From contig OY856186.1 of the NCBI GenBank assembly GCA_963693315.1, positions 93,345,802 through 93,409,801 on the forward strand: a stretch of 64,000 nt of DNA, written 5' to 3'. Source of the DNA: Diogma glabrata (lineage: Eukaryota > Arthropoda > Insecta > Diptera > Cylindrotomidae). Each line of letters begins with the position of its first letter. The first letter of the stretch is position 1. A model generated the notes under the pieces. It saw nothing but the letters and a program-made list of their open reading frames with translations. It was not told the DNA's origin and searched no databases. Shown one piece after another: positions 21,541 to 32,479 of this stretch. A program made the position numbers and the translations under genes.

Positions 21541-22125
21541 CTAATAACGTATGTTAATTTTTTTTTTCAGAAGAGCTTGAACATTTTGCATATTTTCAAA
21601 ATTTTCGGTATATGGTAAACTTGGTTCACAAAGAAGAGGCCAAGGCTTACTGGTAATGGAAGTTGGACTGAACATTCGTTGCGTTTTTTGATAAAATGCT
21701 TTTGTCCACCTCTCATTACACAGTGATTTACTGTATAAAGGCAAATTGTTTATCTTCCTTACAGCAAAAATGTGACGACATGGAAGTAAGGAAGAGATAA
21801 AAAAATTGCACTCACAGTTGTTTTCTGTAACATTACAGTTGTCGTAGACATATTTGCCTTCTTCATTACGTTCTAAAACAATAGCTGTGTGCCATTTCAA
21901 TTCTTTTAAAACCAGATCGAACGCTTTATTGGTTAGTTTCATCATAAAATTGAATTCACAGGAATTTTGTTGGTGCTTCGTTCTGGTTTTCATAAGTTTT
22001 TTTGCTGCTTTATGGATTGTTTCAAGTTTTTGTGATGAAGAAAACGTAAAAAAATATTCCAAAAATGTTTGCAGTGTGCTGCGCTTCGGAATCACCTGTT
22101 TAAGTTTGCCATTCATTGACTCCAT
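21541..22125 (-). pseudogene. MULE unit 4 SWIM-finger reading frame
   Basis: A 194-codon frame with MESMNGKLKQ at its start, the SWIM finger NCECNFFISSLLPCRHIFAV, and the NERWTKAFYQKTQRMF block. It is closest to unit 3, with scattered substitutions. Upstream the same extra G before MESMN as in units 2 and 3 disconnects it from the core. Confidence 0.7.
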
Positions 22126-22544
22126 TGGTGCGGTTCAACAAATTTCTTTTTTTTATAGAGTAGGAAGACCACTCTGCACGTATTGGATGTCAGTTTTTAT
22201 TAAAATAATCCTGAACGCTCTGAGGTACCTTCTCACAGAATATTTGATATTTTTAGCATGATCTGCTTCACTAGAAGTGAAAGCTAAATCTTTCATTAAC
22301 TGAAAGCTTTTTTCATGATCGTCTTTATTAATTTGCATTTTATCTTTTTCCAAGCTTCGTTTAAAAACTTGAATTGTGTGAAAAAAGCAAATATATACTG
22401 GAATGTCAGGAAAAATATTCTTTAAGACTTGACGCTCAACAATGTCTTTATCGCCCATGAAGCAGTTAATTTTTGAGCAACCTTCTTCGTTATTTGATTT
22501 AAATGTTTCTATGAACCATGTAACAGTTGAGATATCTTCTGTTG
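22126..22544 (-). pseudogene. MULE unit 4, DDE core (3' part)
   Basis: Contains DKDIVERQVLKNIFPDIPVY, FFHTIQVFKRSLEKDKMQIN and DLAFTSSEADHAKNIKYS, then the shared frameshift before the WHPIRAEW block. The core is cut at 22544 after the codons for EDIS by the 3.30-kb element and resumes at 25845. Confidence 0.7.
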
Positions 22545-25500
22545 CACTGAAAAAAAGGTGTGCTCAACTTATACGATATAGGTATAAAATCATGCATAAA
22601 AGTTGCTTAAATGTGCGCCAAGAATAACTATTCTCAACCTATTCTAATATGTAGAATAAGGGGCTGATAATTTGTTAATTTTTGAAATTCTATTATTATG
22701 AATTTAAAATCTAATTCAAGTTAATGCAGTTTCTCATTTCGAGTATAGTATAAATTTATCATTAATAAAGTTGTTAGCCTCTTTAACTTTAGACTAAATT
22801 TGTGAATATATATACTCTTTTTAAGAATATGGTATTCAAAAGCATTCTTAATACAAGAATACATTTATTACATAACGTAAATTAATCTAAGGCTGAGCAT
22901 AATTTTAGTTTGATTAAGAAAATAGTGATAAACTTTTGGGTTGTTGCAAGACGTATATGCTCGAAATAATTGTAAAATAAAGTTGAGTTAAGTATAATTA
23001 TTCATAATCTGAGACAAAATTGGTGGATGTAATTTCTGCATTTGAGAATAAAAGCAATTATTTTGTAAAATATTTTATATCGATTTGAGACTAGCAATGC
23101 ATTTCGAAAACGTTCCATTATTGTTTAATTAAGAATAACATGTTAATCCCATACACAACCCTTCTGAAAATAAGTTCAAATAGACAATATTTTTAATTTT
23201 AAAAAATTTATTTTTAATAATAAAATTAGAATTCTATATGAATACAATAAATATTCCTTCAATATGCGTTAAAAGTTAGTGTTAATTATTATTATTGTTT
23301 AAGTTAACAGTAAATCAATTTTTATAAATAAATTAATCGTATCAAAATTATAATACAAAATAAATAATAATAATATAATTATTCGTTAAAATAATTTTAT
23401 TTTTAAAATAAATTCTAAATTATTGATTCTCTTTTATTAGAGTTAATTTAGACGTTTTAAAGATGTTATGTAAATTTTAAAAAAATTACTTTAATATAGA
23501 AAAATATATTAAATTTAAGTTCTATTTATTATTTCTTTTGCCTAAATATTTAATATAATATGTATTAATTATTATTTCCTTATTATTATAATAAAGGAAG
23601 TTTTAAAAACAATTTCTCCTGTTGCGTTCTCCGCAATGTTGTTAAGTTAATCTTAACCTATTCTTGTTTGATGTTTAATCTGGATAGGATTGATAACTTC
23701 CAAAAAATCTGGTTCGTGATGAACAGCAACCCGTGTTTTGAAGTAAATCTTAGAAATTAATGTCAACCTTAATAGAAATGATACTATAGTTAAATTCAAA
23801 ATAAAGTTACAGACAATTTATTTAACTTACTAGTTTAAATTTATTCGTAGAAATAAACATTTGAATAAAGAATTCCTAATTAGTACTGCTTCCTTGTACC
23901 CTGCTTGTCTCGTCTATATAACAATGAAATAAAATTGTCGTGATTGGAAATTTTCTTTAAAAAATTGAATATTTTTACCTGAAGATCATGAACTTGAACG
24001 ACGTTTTCGCCCATAAAGTATTCCTCTACTTCTCAATCGGCTTGAACAATTACTATATTTATTGTAGAGAAAACCAAATGGAAACTCACTATGGTTGCTC
24101 GTCAGATTGTAACAATACATCTGTAAATATACAAAATTTTGGTTTTCACTTTGTTTTAATTAAAAACTGATATGATACGAAAAGTTCAAATGAAGAAAAA
24201 ATTGATGATCATTGCGGATTCTAAAAATGATGGTACTTCTATACTTGGACTTGGTTGTCTGGCTCAGTACCTCGCTAGAAAACACATATTTAAAATTTTC
24301 GCTTTGTGACATTTAAGGCTTTACTGATATGCATGTACATATGTGATCGTAATAAACAGTTTTATCAGTTTTAAAATCTACATATATTTAAAATAAATAA
24401 TATTGATACTCACCATAAATAGGTTTTAAAAGCACTAAATTATTTGACCCAATTTTCTATTTGACACAATTTTTAAAATAAAAATTCACAAGATCATACA
24501 CTTAATTATTTAAATTCAATTTTCAATATTTATTTCTCACTGTATATATTATTTTTGTTATTTTAAAGGTACGATTCGAACACTTTACTCCTTTAAACTG
24601 CAACCCGATATGATTCTGACAATGGTATTGCTAAGTAAAAAACCAAACAGCATTGATCATATATTGTTATATTACATATATTGTTTTAGTCTCCACTTAT
24701 GAAAATTGTTCTTACATTAACTTAACAAAATTGTTTACAATAAATCACTTAATTCTCTACTTGAGTAAAAGAAACAAAAATGTCGATAAATTGTTGATTA
24801 GATACCATTATTGATTATATTTTACATTAATCAAGAATAACTAAACACAATGTATGAATTCATATAATTTTGAATGTAGAATTATATGCAAGAGGTCATG
24901 AATCATGAACATATCTATATTCTCCTCCTGAGTATGAAACTATCATTAACGTAAGCCTAACCATCATCAAGAAATACTCAATTACTAAGACTAAAACGGC
25001 TACCGTTGACTGAAAATAGTTCAATGGCCAGCACCGTTAACATAAGTGATATATCACTGGTATTGTCATAGGACTGGGGACTGGAGTACTCACGGTTGTC
25101 ACACCTATAAAAATTTAGAATAAATTTACAAATCCACAAAAATTGATGCCGTCGTCCGTAAAATTAATAATTTATTGCTTTATATAATATTATTTATTAT
25201 ACATATTTAATTTGCAGAAAAGGGGCAATCGCCAAAATTAATGCCATTTTGAATTAAGTCCTAAGTTTAACTGATAATTGTTTATGTGTTTTCAAAAGTT
25301 ATTTTAAAATTAAATTAACTTCTCAACTACATATATTCTATAATCTACTAAGTACTAACTATCTGCATGTTAAAAACATTTGATATGATAATTCTCAAAT
25401 TGAGTAAAATCGCTTTTAAATTTTAGAAATTGAGTTAAAAAATTTGATTGTAATTTTCTCAAATCAAACTATATTAGAAATACTTCTTCAAGAATTGGTT

Positions 25501-25844
25501 TTTCTACAAATGATTGTAAATATTTGACTAGAAATGAGAATAAACGTTGCACAAAATCATCGATATATTGAAATTCTATTTTGAAGCGTATAGTTATTAA
25601 ATTGATCATTAAACCTATTAAAACAAATGTAAATGATTTTAATCGAGTATTTCATAACTAAGGCAAATTGACTAATTTAATCTTAATTTAGAAAATGGTC
25701 TTATTGATAAAATTAATAAAACTTCTCTCAGGTTAAACCAGTTATTCTATAATCTAGAAAATGAGCTTCGAATTTTCATCAACTAAGAGTTTCTGTATTT
25801 GAGATTAGCTTCTACTTAATATTAGAATACGATTTCTCTCAGTG
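22545..25844 (+). mobile_element. 3300-bp CACTG-ended DNA element, copy A
   Basis: The insertion splits MULE unit 4. The ends are CACTGAAAAAAAGG at the left and the inverse of CACTGAGAGAAATC at the right, a terminal inverted repeat of about 13 bp with two mismatches. The flanks share TG (…GTTG / TGCTAAC), and the uninterrupted units read GTTGCTAAC, so a 2-bp duplication is supported. There is no coding capacity: the longest frame is 60 codons (23988-24170) with no recognisable motif. CACTG ends with short duplications resemble the EnSpm/CACTA superfamily; this would be a non-autonomous member. Its twin lies inverted at 32480-35780. Confidence 0.8.
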
Positions 25845-26165
25845 TGCTAACAATCCTGCAGCAACAGGATTGGTTAGACCATACGAATCTTCAACTGCAA
25901 TTAGCATCAGAGTTAAATTTGAATCTAATAGGCGAATAGGTGCCGTCGATAAAAATTATTTCAGGCCATGAAAACATGGAATTTTTCATTTCTGGTGTTG
26001 AAAAATACAGCCTTTGAAACTATTGTTTTGGATGCAAAAAGACACGTCCGCTTCTAAAAAAAATTATTCCAAGTCAACGTAAAGAATGTTAAGTTATAAA
26101 ATCAGATAAATTAATTTACCTTTGCCTTGCAAAAAATCTCTTGCTTCGTTTAATTTAACAATGTT
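25845..26165 (-). pseudogene. MULE unit 4, 5' core and N-terminal exon
   Basis: Continuation of unit 4: core exon from the intron acceptor near 26055 down to 25845 (LLATE block, IDGTYS region with a one-base insertion near 25931), a GT-AG intron at about 26119-26055, and the exon ending in the ARDILQGK region. It ends at 26165 where Helentron sequence starts. Confidence 0.65.
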
Positions 26166-26830
26166 TTTTTGTTAAAATTTTCAATATTTATGTCTGACAT
26201 TGCAAGAGGAGGGAGAGGCAAATCCAAATTTTGGGTAAGCAGTTTAGGTACCATTGCGGTATAATGTTGGCTGTCTAAATCTAAATAAATATGTAGTTCA
26301 CGGCTACTTGGGACCGGGGCAAAACGCATTGAGGTGGTGAAAGAATTGGTGTAGATATTTATTGGTCGTTATAGGATAAGGGATAATAGAAACACTTCTC
26401 CAACCTCGGCAAATTTTCCGTTGGTTGAAACGTGTTTACGTACCAATGTGAGATTAACGCCAACTGGGAGATTTTTAATAAAATCAGTATTTTTAATTAA
26501 ATGAGCTACAGCGACAGCTCTCAAACATGGCATTAATTTTTCTTTACCACATAATAAAAGGGACAGGGCATTAAAAAAACAGTTACCATCGCCAATTATT
26601 TTAATGGCAGTAAAATATTTTTGAAGATAGGTTTGAAGGTCAGGACTACCACAGGAAAATGAAGAATTATCCATCGTACCCTGTCGTAGAAATGTACATT
26701 GACCAGCTTTATGAAAATCATTGGGATCAAGAGATTCTTTGCAACGAATTTTCCGCTGAAGCCATTTACCCTCGTTAATGGCTTCTAGGAGAGTTAGCTC
26801 AGTGGGTACTTGCAACAAGCTTGACAGTCT
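26166..26830 (-). pseudogene. Helentron OTU cysteine-protease domain
   Basis: The C-terminal part of the polyprotein. It has IKIIGDGNCFFNALSLLLCG (catalytic Asp and Cys of the OTU fold in DGNCFFNAL), then a helical region with RAVAVAHLIKNTDFI, and after a frameshift near 26370 ELHIYLDLDSQHYTAMVPKL, where DSQHY supplies the catalytic His. The catalytic residues are all present, though split between frames. The role of OTU in Helentrons is not known; OTU enzymes cleave ubiquitin chains. Confidence 0.75.
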
Positions 26831-27520
26831 ATTAGTGCGATTGTTTGGAAAGCCAATGTTATTTTCACTGGATTTTGGTAATTCAGGAATACAAATCAGC
26901 TGTTTGTGATGGCCAAAAAATGTTTCGCAATCACCACCGTAATGATTAAAATTGGAAAATATTACATCAATGCCTGTCCTTGCGTTTGTTGTGCTGATTC
27001 CACAAGGCAATACCGAAAAAAGACCATATGAGTTGAGTAATTGAAAAAAGAGATGAGACTCGTTTTTGTTTAAGTCTTTATTAAAATCACCAAGAACAAT
27101 AATTTTTGAAGTGCGAGATTTTGCAGTCTTAATCATATTCTTGATTTGCTGTTCAACCACATTGTAAGAAGTAGAGGGCGGTTTGTACCCTGTACAAATA
27201 GCCATATCCTTATAAAGGCCTGTAACGATAATACAAGCCTTAGAAAACTGTACTTGGGAGTAATCGTAGATGACATTAAATTGTTCATCACCTTTGGAAT
27301 AAATGGTAATGCCATATGCATGTCTTTTACCATCACTAGAAACATCTTTACGATGTGAAATTTTATAATTAGGGATAGATAAATCATCATTAAATTTAGT
27401 CCATGTTTCGGCCGCTACAAAAATGTGCGGTTTATAAATTTTTAGAAAATTTTTTAGATCTTGCCAATGTGAAGTTACTAGAAACTCTGAATATTTTGGT
27501 AGATGAAAAGATCCTTACCA
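26831..27520 (-). pseudogene. Helentron APE-like endonuclease domain
   Basis: After a short lead (SHWQDLKNFLKIYKPHIF) it reads VAAETWTKF (Glu motif), SHRKDVSSDGKRHAYGITIY, MAICTGYKPPST, then KIIVLGDFNKDLNKNE (GDFN metal site) and GISTTNARTGIDVIFSNF, and GHHKQLICI in place of the usual SDH. The fold is that of the APE-like endonuclease otherwise found in non-LTR retrotransposons and known to be captured by Helentrons. It reads in frame into the OTU domain (27205-26369), with at least one stop in the N-terminal half. Confidence 0.75.
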
Positions 27521-28800
27521 TAATTCAGGATATTGCACGCTGGTTTTAATGGTAAATCAAGAATTCTTTTGATTTCCACTTGAAGTTTTTCATGGGAATT
27601 TGGAGGCAAAGGTGGTTTAAATACACCAAGTAAATAAAGACCGCTAAGTTTGGTACATCTACTGAGAGCTACATATAACTCATTTCTGCGAAGACTTTTG
27701 GAAATGTGTACAGCAACCTTATCATATGTGCCACCTTGGCTTTTATGAATAGTTATTGCTTCAGCTGGTACTAAAGGAAATTGACTTCGTATTATATTTG
27801 CAAATTTGGAGTTGGAGTTAATGTTTCTCTTTATTTTATCAATTGCAGTCCAATTATCTTCCCTAATTTTTTCACCTCCTTGCGTCTATTTTGACCAACA
27901 TGATCATTAGGGAACCGAAGCCAAAGTCTGGTTATTTTGCCTGCCGGAGTTGTATCAAAATCCTTTAACGTTCCGACGGCTCCGTTAACGAGACCATCTT
28001 CTACCGAAATGTTAACAGTAAGCATATATTTAATGCCTACACTAAGTTGTAATTGAGAAGGGAGCCCTTGTGTGGTGTGGGTAAGAGCAGATTTTGCCTT
28101 TTCAAGTAAATTTACTATGATTGAGATCTTTCATTTTAGAAACAAGAGAATTTCTCGTGCTGTTACTTATCGGAGTAAGGTTAGCGGAACATTGATTTAT
28201 TGGTAGAACAAAAGCAGCATGCAAAGTTGTGCCATTTATTCCAAATGCGGCTTTTCCAGTTGGAGCCACACACTAAAATTTTAAGGCACCCGAGATCGGT
28301 TGTGGAAATATTCAGAAAACGCAAAAGACTTTGAGTAATAGCCTCAATGAGACGAGATTTTCCCACTCCCGCACCACCTAAAACGCATATATAGAAGCAA
28401 ATGATCGTTTTTAAAACAATCTAGAATATGTAGGAGTAATGTTCGTTGTTTTTCATTTAGAGTACAAACATTACTTAGATACGCTTCATTAGAAAGCATA
28501 TGAGGAATGGGAAGGAAAACATCATGGCTACTCGTTGCTTCCTTGTTTGGAATTTTATCTCCCATGTCAATTGCAATGTCGCCTTCTACTGACGGATCAC
28601 AAAAAACTCTTAAATTAGCCGGGGTGTGCAGATCATTAGGATTTATGTTGGCGTCAGTTTCATTTTGATGGGCGATCGCTTCGTAAAGGGCTTTTTCAAT
28701 GTCTTCATTGAAAACAAATTGTAATCTGTTCAGCCTAATTGTATCGCTGTTAGTTACGAAAATGTTAATGACTGTATTTGACAACACTGTCTCATCACGC
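27521..28800 (-). pseudogene. Helentron Pif1-type helicase domain, internally deleted
   Basis: Starts with the approach to the helicase (LNRLQFVFNEDIEKALYEAI, CTLNEKQRTLLLHILDCF). Walker A reads GGAGVGKSRLIEA in one frame (about 28375-28340) but is broken by a one-base shift just before it. KILVCAPTGKAAF and TTLHAAFVLPI follow in different frames. Then comes an internal deletion: Walker B and the motifs after it are absent. Sequence resumes at GLPSQLQLSVGIKYMLTVNI with LVNGAVGTLKDFD (28025-27831), then AEAITIHKSQGGTYDKVAVH and RRNELYVALSRC (helicase motif VI). It would have unwound DNA during rolling-circle transposition. Confidence 0.8.
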
Positions 28801-29268
28801 TATGTTACGAACAACATAGCGTTTTCTCGAATAAACTCTGAATGATCTGTAAACTCGTTAAAGTTTACAAAACGAATAATTTTAGATTGTCTTCGTCGTT
28901 GTACAAAGCCCGAAGAATCTTTTAGCTTTAAAGAGCTAATAGCGAGATCATTGTTATATGATTGATCGCTACCTTGTGACTGTTCACTATCAACGTAATT
29001 ACGACGAATGGAAGAGTTAATGGGCTTCACCGAAAAATTGTACCAAGCAACAAATGATGTAAGTTCATCCGGAAGTTGCATTTATTGGTCGATCATACTG
29101 TTTACGTATATATCACTAAAATCAGGAGATAGTAATTTGAGTTCCTTAATCGACTTTACTACAGCTATTCTGTTTTCGGAAGAACTTGTATTGATAAACG
29201 TGCACCTTCGAGAGCTCTTAGATAAAGGGAGAGCTAGTATATAATACACAGCTTCCTGTAGCCTGATT
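28801..29268 (-). pseudogene. Helentron Rep-helicase linker
   Basis: Encodes AVYYILALPLSKSSRRCTFI, then KELKLLSPDFSDIY and, after a stop at about 29083, MQLPDELTSFVAWYNF with FVQRRRQSKIIRFVNFNEF. These are the conserved motifs between Rep and helicase in Helitrons (EAxxxLLxxPLxxSSR...CFVxxx). The first residues are separated from Rep (30929 upward) by the Harbinger-type insertion. Confidence 0.7.
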
Positions 29269-29503
29269 CTCTAAAAAGCAAGATAAATTGTAATGTGTAA
29301 ACGTGATATATTTGACACAATCAAAAGTTTGCGCTTAAATTTATCTTGGCACGCTTAAATCGTATTCTGTAAAAAAAATTGCGTCCTAGCTAAAATTATT
29401 GTCAGCAAGATACTTTAATGTCAAAATAATTAGTGAAAGTGATAAATAACATACAAATAATATATAATAGTTAAAATGATTCAAGAAATTACGTGTAAAG
29501 AGA

Positions 29504-29890
29504 TTGCGAATGACGCGATTAAGATTGAGAGACGCACAAAACTCGTTTAATGTATCTGCCGATTGCTTCAAAAGTTATAATCGTTTAACAAAATTTTTGG
29601 TTCATAGTTTAATAGAAAAATTACGGCCGTTCTTGCAACAGTTCCAACGAAATAGCGCCATTCCTGATTATTTACAGGTGCTTTCGTTTTTGAGCGTAAA
29701 GTAGCGAATGGTTAGTTGTTTTTAAAATTGTATACGTAAAAACATATTTAATTATAGATATATTTTCACTAAAGACGGATATCAAAAAAAATGTAGGGCA
29801 TGATTCCCTCATAGCGTTATCACAAACTTCCATTTCGAGGTGCGTTGAAGTTGTATCAAGGGCAGTTGACACAAATTTGAGCACAAAATA
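29504..29890 (+). pseudogene. Harbinger transposase N-terminal exons
   Basis: First exon: RLRLRDAQNSFNVSADCFKS, then RLTKFLVHSLIEKLRPFLQQ and IPDYLQVLSFLSV, the standard N terminus of HARBI1-type transposases (RDxxNPFxxxD..F...YRLTK...LIxxLxP). A GTAAAG donor (29697) and a TTAATTATAG acceptor (about 29757) delimit an intron. The second exon has a frameshift and reads VGHDSLIALSQTSISRCVEV then SRAVDT, the SQxSxSRxVxxV helix-turn-helix. The DDE catalytic part is missing. Confidence 0.7.
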
Positions 29891-30190
29891 TATACTTTTT
29901 TCTCAAAGTGATGTGGGAATAAATAACGATAAACATGTGTATGTTTTCATTTATATGTATATTTTTACAAAAACAATTAGGTAAAATAATTCATAACTTT
30001 ATAGGTTTTATAATAAATTTGGTTAACTCTATAAATTCTATAAGGCGAACTTTTTGCTCTCTCGAGGCTCGCTTACTTCTAGTTTTGGTGTTTCTAAATA
30101 AAATTTCAAAAAAAATTTGGAGGTCAATTCCTAATAAAAAATAAGTTTAGCAATATAAAACCAAAACTACCAAAACATTCTATAACATAA

Positions 30191-30633
30191 CGCGGGTAAG
30201 AAAAAGCTAAAGGGCCAAGCCTGGGCCAAGATCGCGCCATAGCTTTTGGGGATTGGGCCAGGCTTTACATTTTCAAACGGCCCAAGCTTGGGCCATGCTT
30301 GGACTGATGTCCTGGGGCAAACCAGGCTTGGGCCAAGTCTGACAAATAAGATTTGGGCCAGGTCTACCAAACCAAGTTTGTTTCCAGACCTCCTTTAAAT
30401 GTGTGGAAAGAGGTTGTGGAAAGGATAACATGTATGAAAATAAAAATAAACATAATATGGCCTGCACATGTTTACAATGCATTGACCTGGTGAATAACAT
30501 GTAGTATATAATAGACTGAACCTTGGATCAGTCTAGGCATTTACAACTGGCTCAGACCTAGCTAGCCAAGACTTGGCTCGCCAATACTGGTCCGAGATTG
30601 GTCCTTTGTTTAACATTGGCAGTTTCTACCCGG
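30191..30633. repeat. GGGCCA-rich dispersed repeat, copy 1
   Basis: A block of about 440 bp with many TTGGGCCA and GGCCCAAGCTTGGGCC palindromes and ends of CGGGTAAGAAA / TCTACCCG type. A second, clearly homologous copy is at 52770-53225 with the same order of phrases (GGGCCAGGTCTACCAAACCA, AAAATAAAAATAAACATAAT). It is far more GC-rich than its surroundings. No coding; family unknown. Confidence 0.7.
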
Positions 30634-30928
30634 AAATTTTCCCTTTATTTTTATTTATATACATAAAACTTTTTACTTACTTTTTATCTATATCCATATT
30701 TATTTTATTTAATAAAACAAACTATAATAATTCACAAAAATAGTAATAATAATAGTTTGTGTTAAGTTTTCCCAAGATAAAATAATTGGGTAAAGTTTAC
30801 CCGCATACTTATCTTAAGCTTTTACAATTTAACTTGAAAAAAATTACGAAATTCGAATACTCAAAAACAGCAAGATAATTTAACGTTTACACGTTTACAC
30901 TTTATCTTGCCGCTTAGAGAATCAGGCT

Positions 30929-32479
30929 CTTGGGCACTAAACTCACTAACCTTTAAGAAATTATTTGCGAGCATGCGAAGTTGTTCTTTCATTGTATAAT
31001 TTCCTTTTTTTAATTCCCCTAAGGCATCATACAACAACTTCGAGAGGCCCCGAGAAGACTTATTAAGATAATTTAAAACGTAATTGGCGCATGAATACAT
31101 ATCAACAATAAATTGTATGTCCATGTTGGCACAATGTAGTTGTTAAATTTTGGGGTTATAGAAATTAACCATGCAATTTTCCGGCTTTCGACGAAGCATG
31201 ACTGTTGGTCTGCAAATTCCACTACGAATAATACGAATATAATGTTCATAATTAATTTCGAAAGTATTTAAAAGTTCATCAAGCGTAAGTATAATTTTAT
31301 TTTTATGACAATGGGCCAAATGTTTTTTAATTTCGCTTCTTTGGGATCGCAAGGAAATAAGAGTTATTCTATCAACATCGATTACTGGAAAAAGAATAAT
31401 TGTATGAAATAGTGGAAAAAACGGAATATCAAAACGACACTCCTTGTTTTTTTAACCCTTTTTGCATGTAAATATATGCTTATGAATTTGTAGATCTAAG
31501 AGGTTTTGAGAAATTTCATTGTCACATGAAATGAAACGATCGATGAAAGCAGTGATAGGAGTAAAATCCATATCTTCGTCGCTGTATTTTGGTGCGTCTT
31601 TCAACCAGAGTAAGCAATGGCAATGGGGTGACCCTCTTTGTTGGGATTCGGTTCTTATATAATAGTCAACCAAGCAATGTTCTCGAAAAACGGAGTTTTT
31701 ACTTTTAAGTAAATTGAAAAATTGTCTTATCCGGTAATCAAAGTATCTCGCTAAAGTAACAGGATCACTTCGAATCAGACGAGCCCTATCTTTATATGGC
31801 ATTGTTTGTGCTTGGGCTTGTGTAATTGTTTCTTTATCAACCACTTGTTTCAAAATAACAATTAACTCCGTCCATCTACTTTCAGCCGGTGATAGTGTTA
31901 AGAAAAAAGTAGGTGACCCAAGCTGACGAATCATTGCAAAGAGTTCTTTCTTTTTTTCTCCCCAATAAGCAGGTGCTCCACAATCAGTCGCTAGGACTTT
32001 AACAAATTTCATGCATTTCCATTTTGCTCATAAAATCCGAATCAAGAGTATCTCTAGCCGTTAATTTTGAGCGAGACTTAGCTTTCCTAAGACAAAAACT
32101 TATGCTAGATGAAATTTTTGAAGTTCGCAGCTTAAGAGCAGAAAAGAAAAGCTTAGTGACCGTTGCACAACGACGGTCGCTACGCATTATTTCAGATTTG
32201 GCCCAATTCTGGTAGGACAAGCCAGCGGGTTGTTGAACTAGTTCGCCTCCGTATATTTGGATGAAACTGAGCGCCTCAGCATATTCATCAAATAATGAAA
32301 CCGGCTGCTTACCTTCTCCTGGTGCAAAAACTATAGCTTCAGTGAGAAGAAGTGTCGCTTCGTCAACCATGTTAATTGGCTCTTCTTCGTCTTCTTCTCC
32401 AGAACTACTTTCTTTATCTGATTCATGTTCAACATGATCCCTTGGATCAACATGATCCTTTGAATTTAGAACAACGCTA
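30929..32479 (-). pseudogene. Helentron Rep (HUH nuclease) domain
   Basis: From 32479: acidic SGEEDEEEP, TEAIVFAPGEGKQPVSLFDE, YAEALSFIQIYGG, then after a frameshift near 32005 LATDCGAPAYWGEKKKELFA, GSPTFFLTLSPAESRW (typical of Helitron_like_N), RARLIRSDPVTLARYFDYRI, GSPHCHCLLWLKDAP (HUH motif, metal-binding His pair) and IHKHIFTCKKG. A stop precedes ECRFDIPFFPL; GICRPTVMLRRKPENCMVNF follows, and after another stop MYSCANYVLNYLNKSSRGLS carries the two-Tyr YxxxYxxK motif that cuts and rejoins the strand. All catalytic residues are still readable, so decay is recent or mild. Upstream it is cut by copy B of the 3.30-kb element. Confidence 0.85.

Larger units (their letters stand above)
29269..30928. 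mobile_element. Harbinger-type element inserted in the Helentron
   Basis: Ends are inverted repeats: CCTGATTCTCTAAAAAGCAA at the left and CCTGATTCTCTAAGCGGCAA (read inward) at the right, with similarity continuing into GATAAA and TGTAAACGTG. It separates the SAQE and AVYY codons that are adjacent in Helitron proteins. A HARBI1-like transposase N terminus lies inside on the plus strand and a GGGCCA-rich repeat at 30191-30633. No certain target duplication. Confidence 0.65.

Noticed and set aside
23988..24170. 60-codon frame present identically in both 3.30-kb elements (also 34155-34337)
   Set aside because: Identity only reflects the recent common origin of the two copies. The frame has no recognisable motif and is not longer than chance frames nearby.
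30167..30500. Pro-rich frames on the minus strand in the GGGCCA repeat (also 52766-53035)
   Set aside because: They follow from the TTGGGCCA repeats and differ between the two copies without preserving codons.
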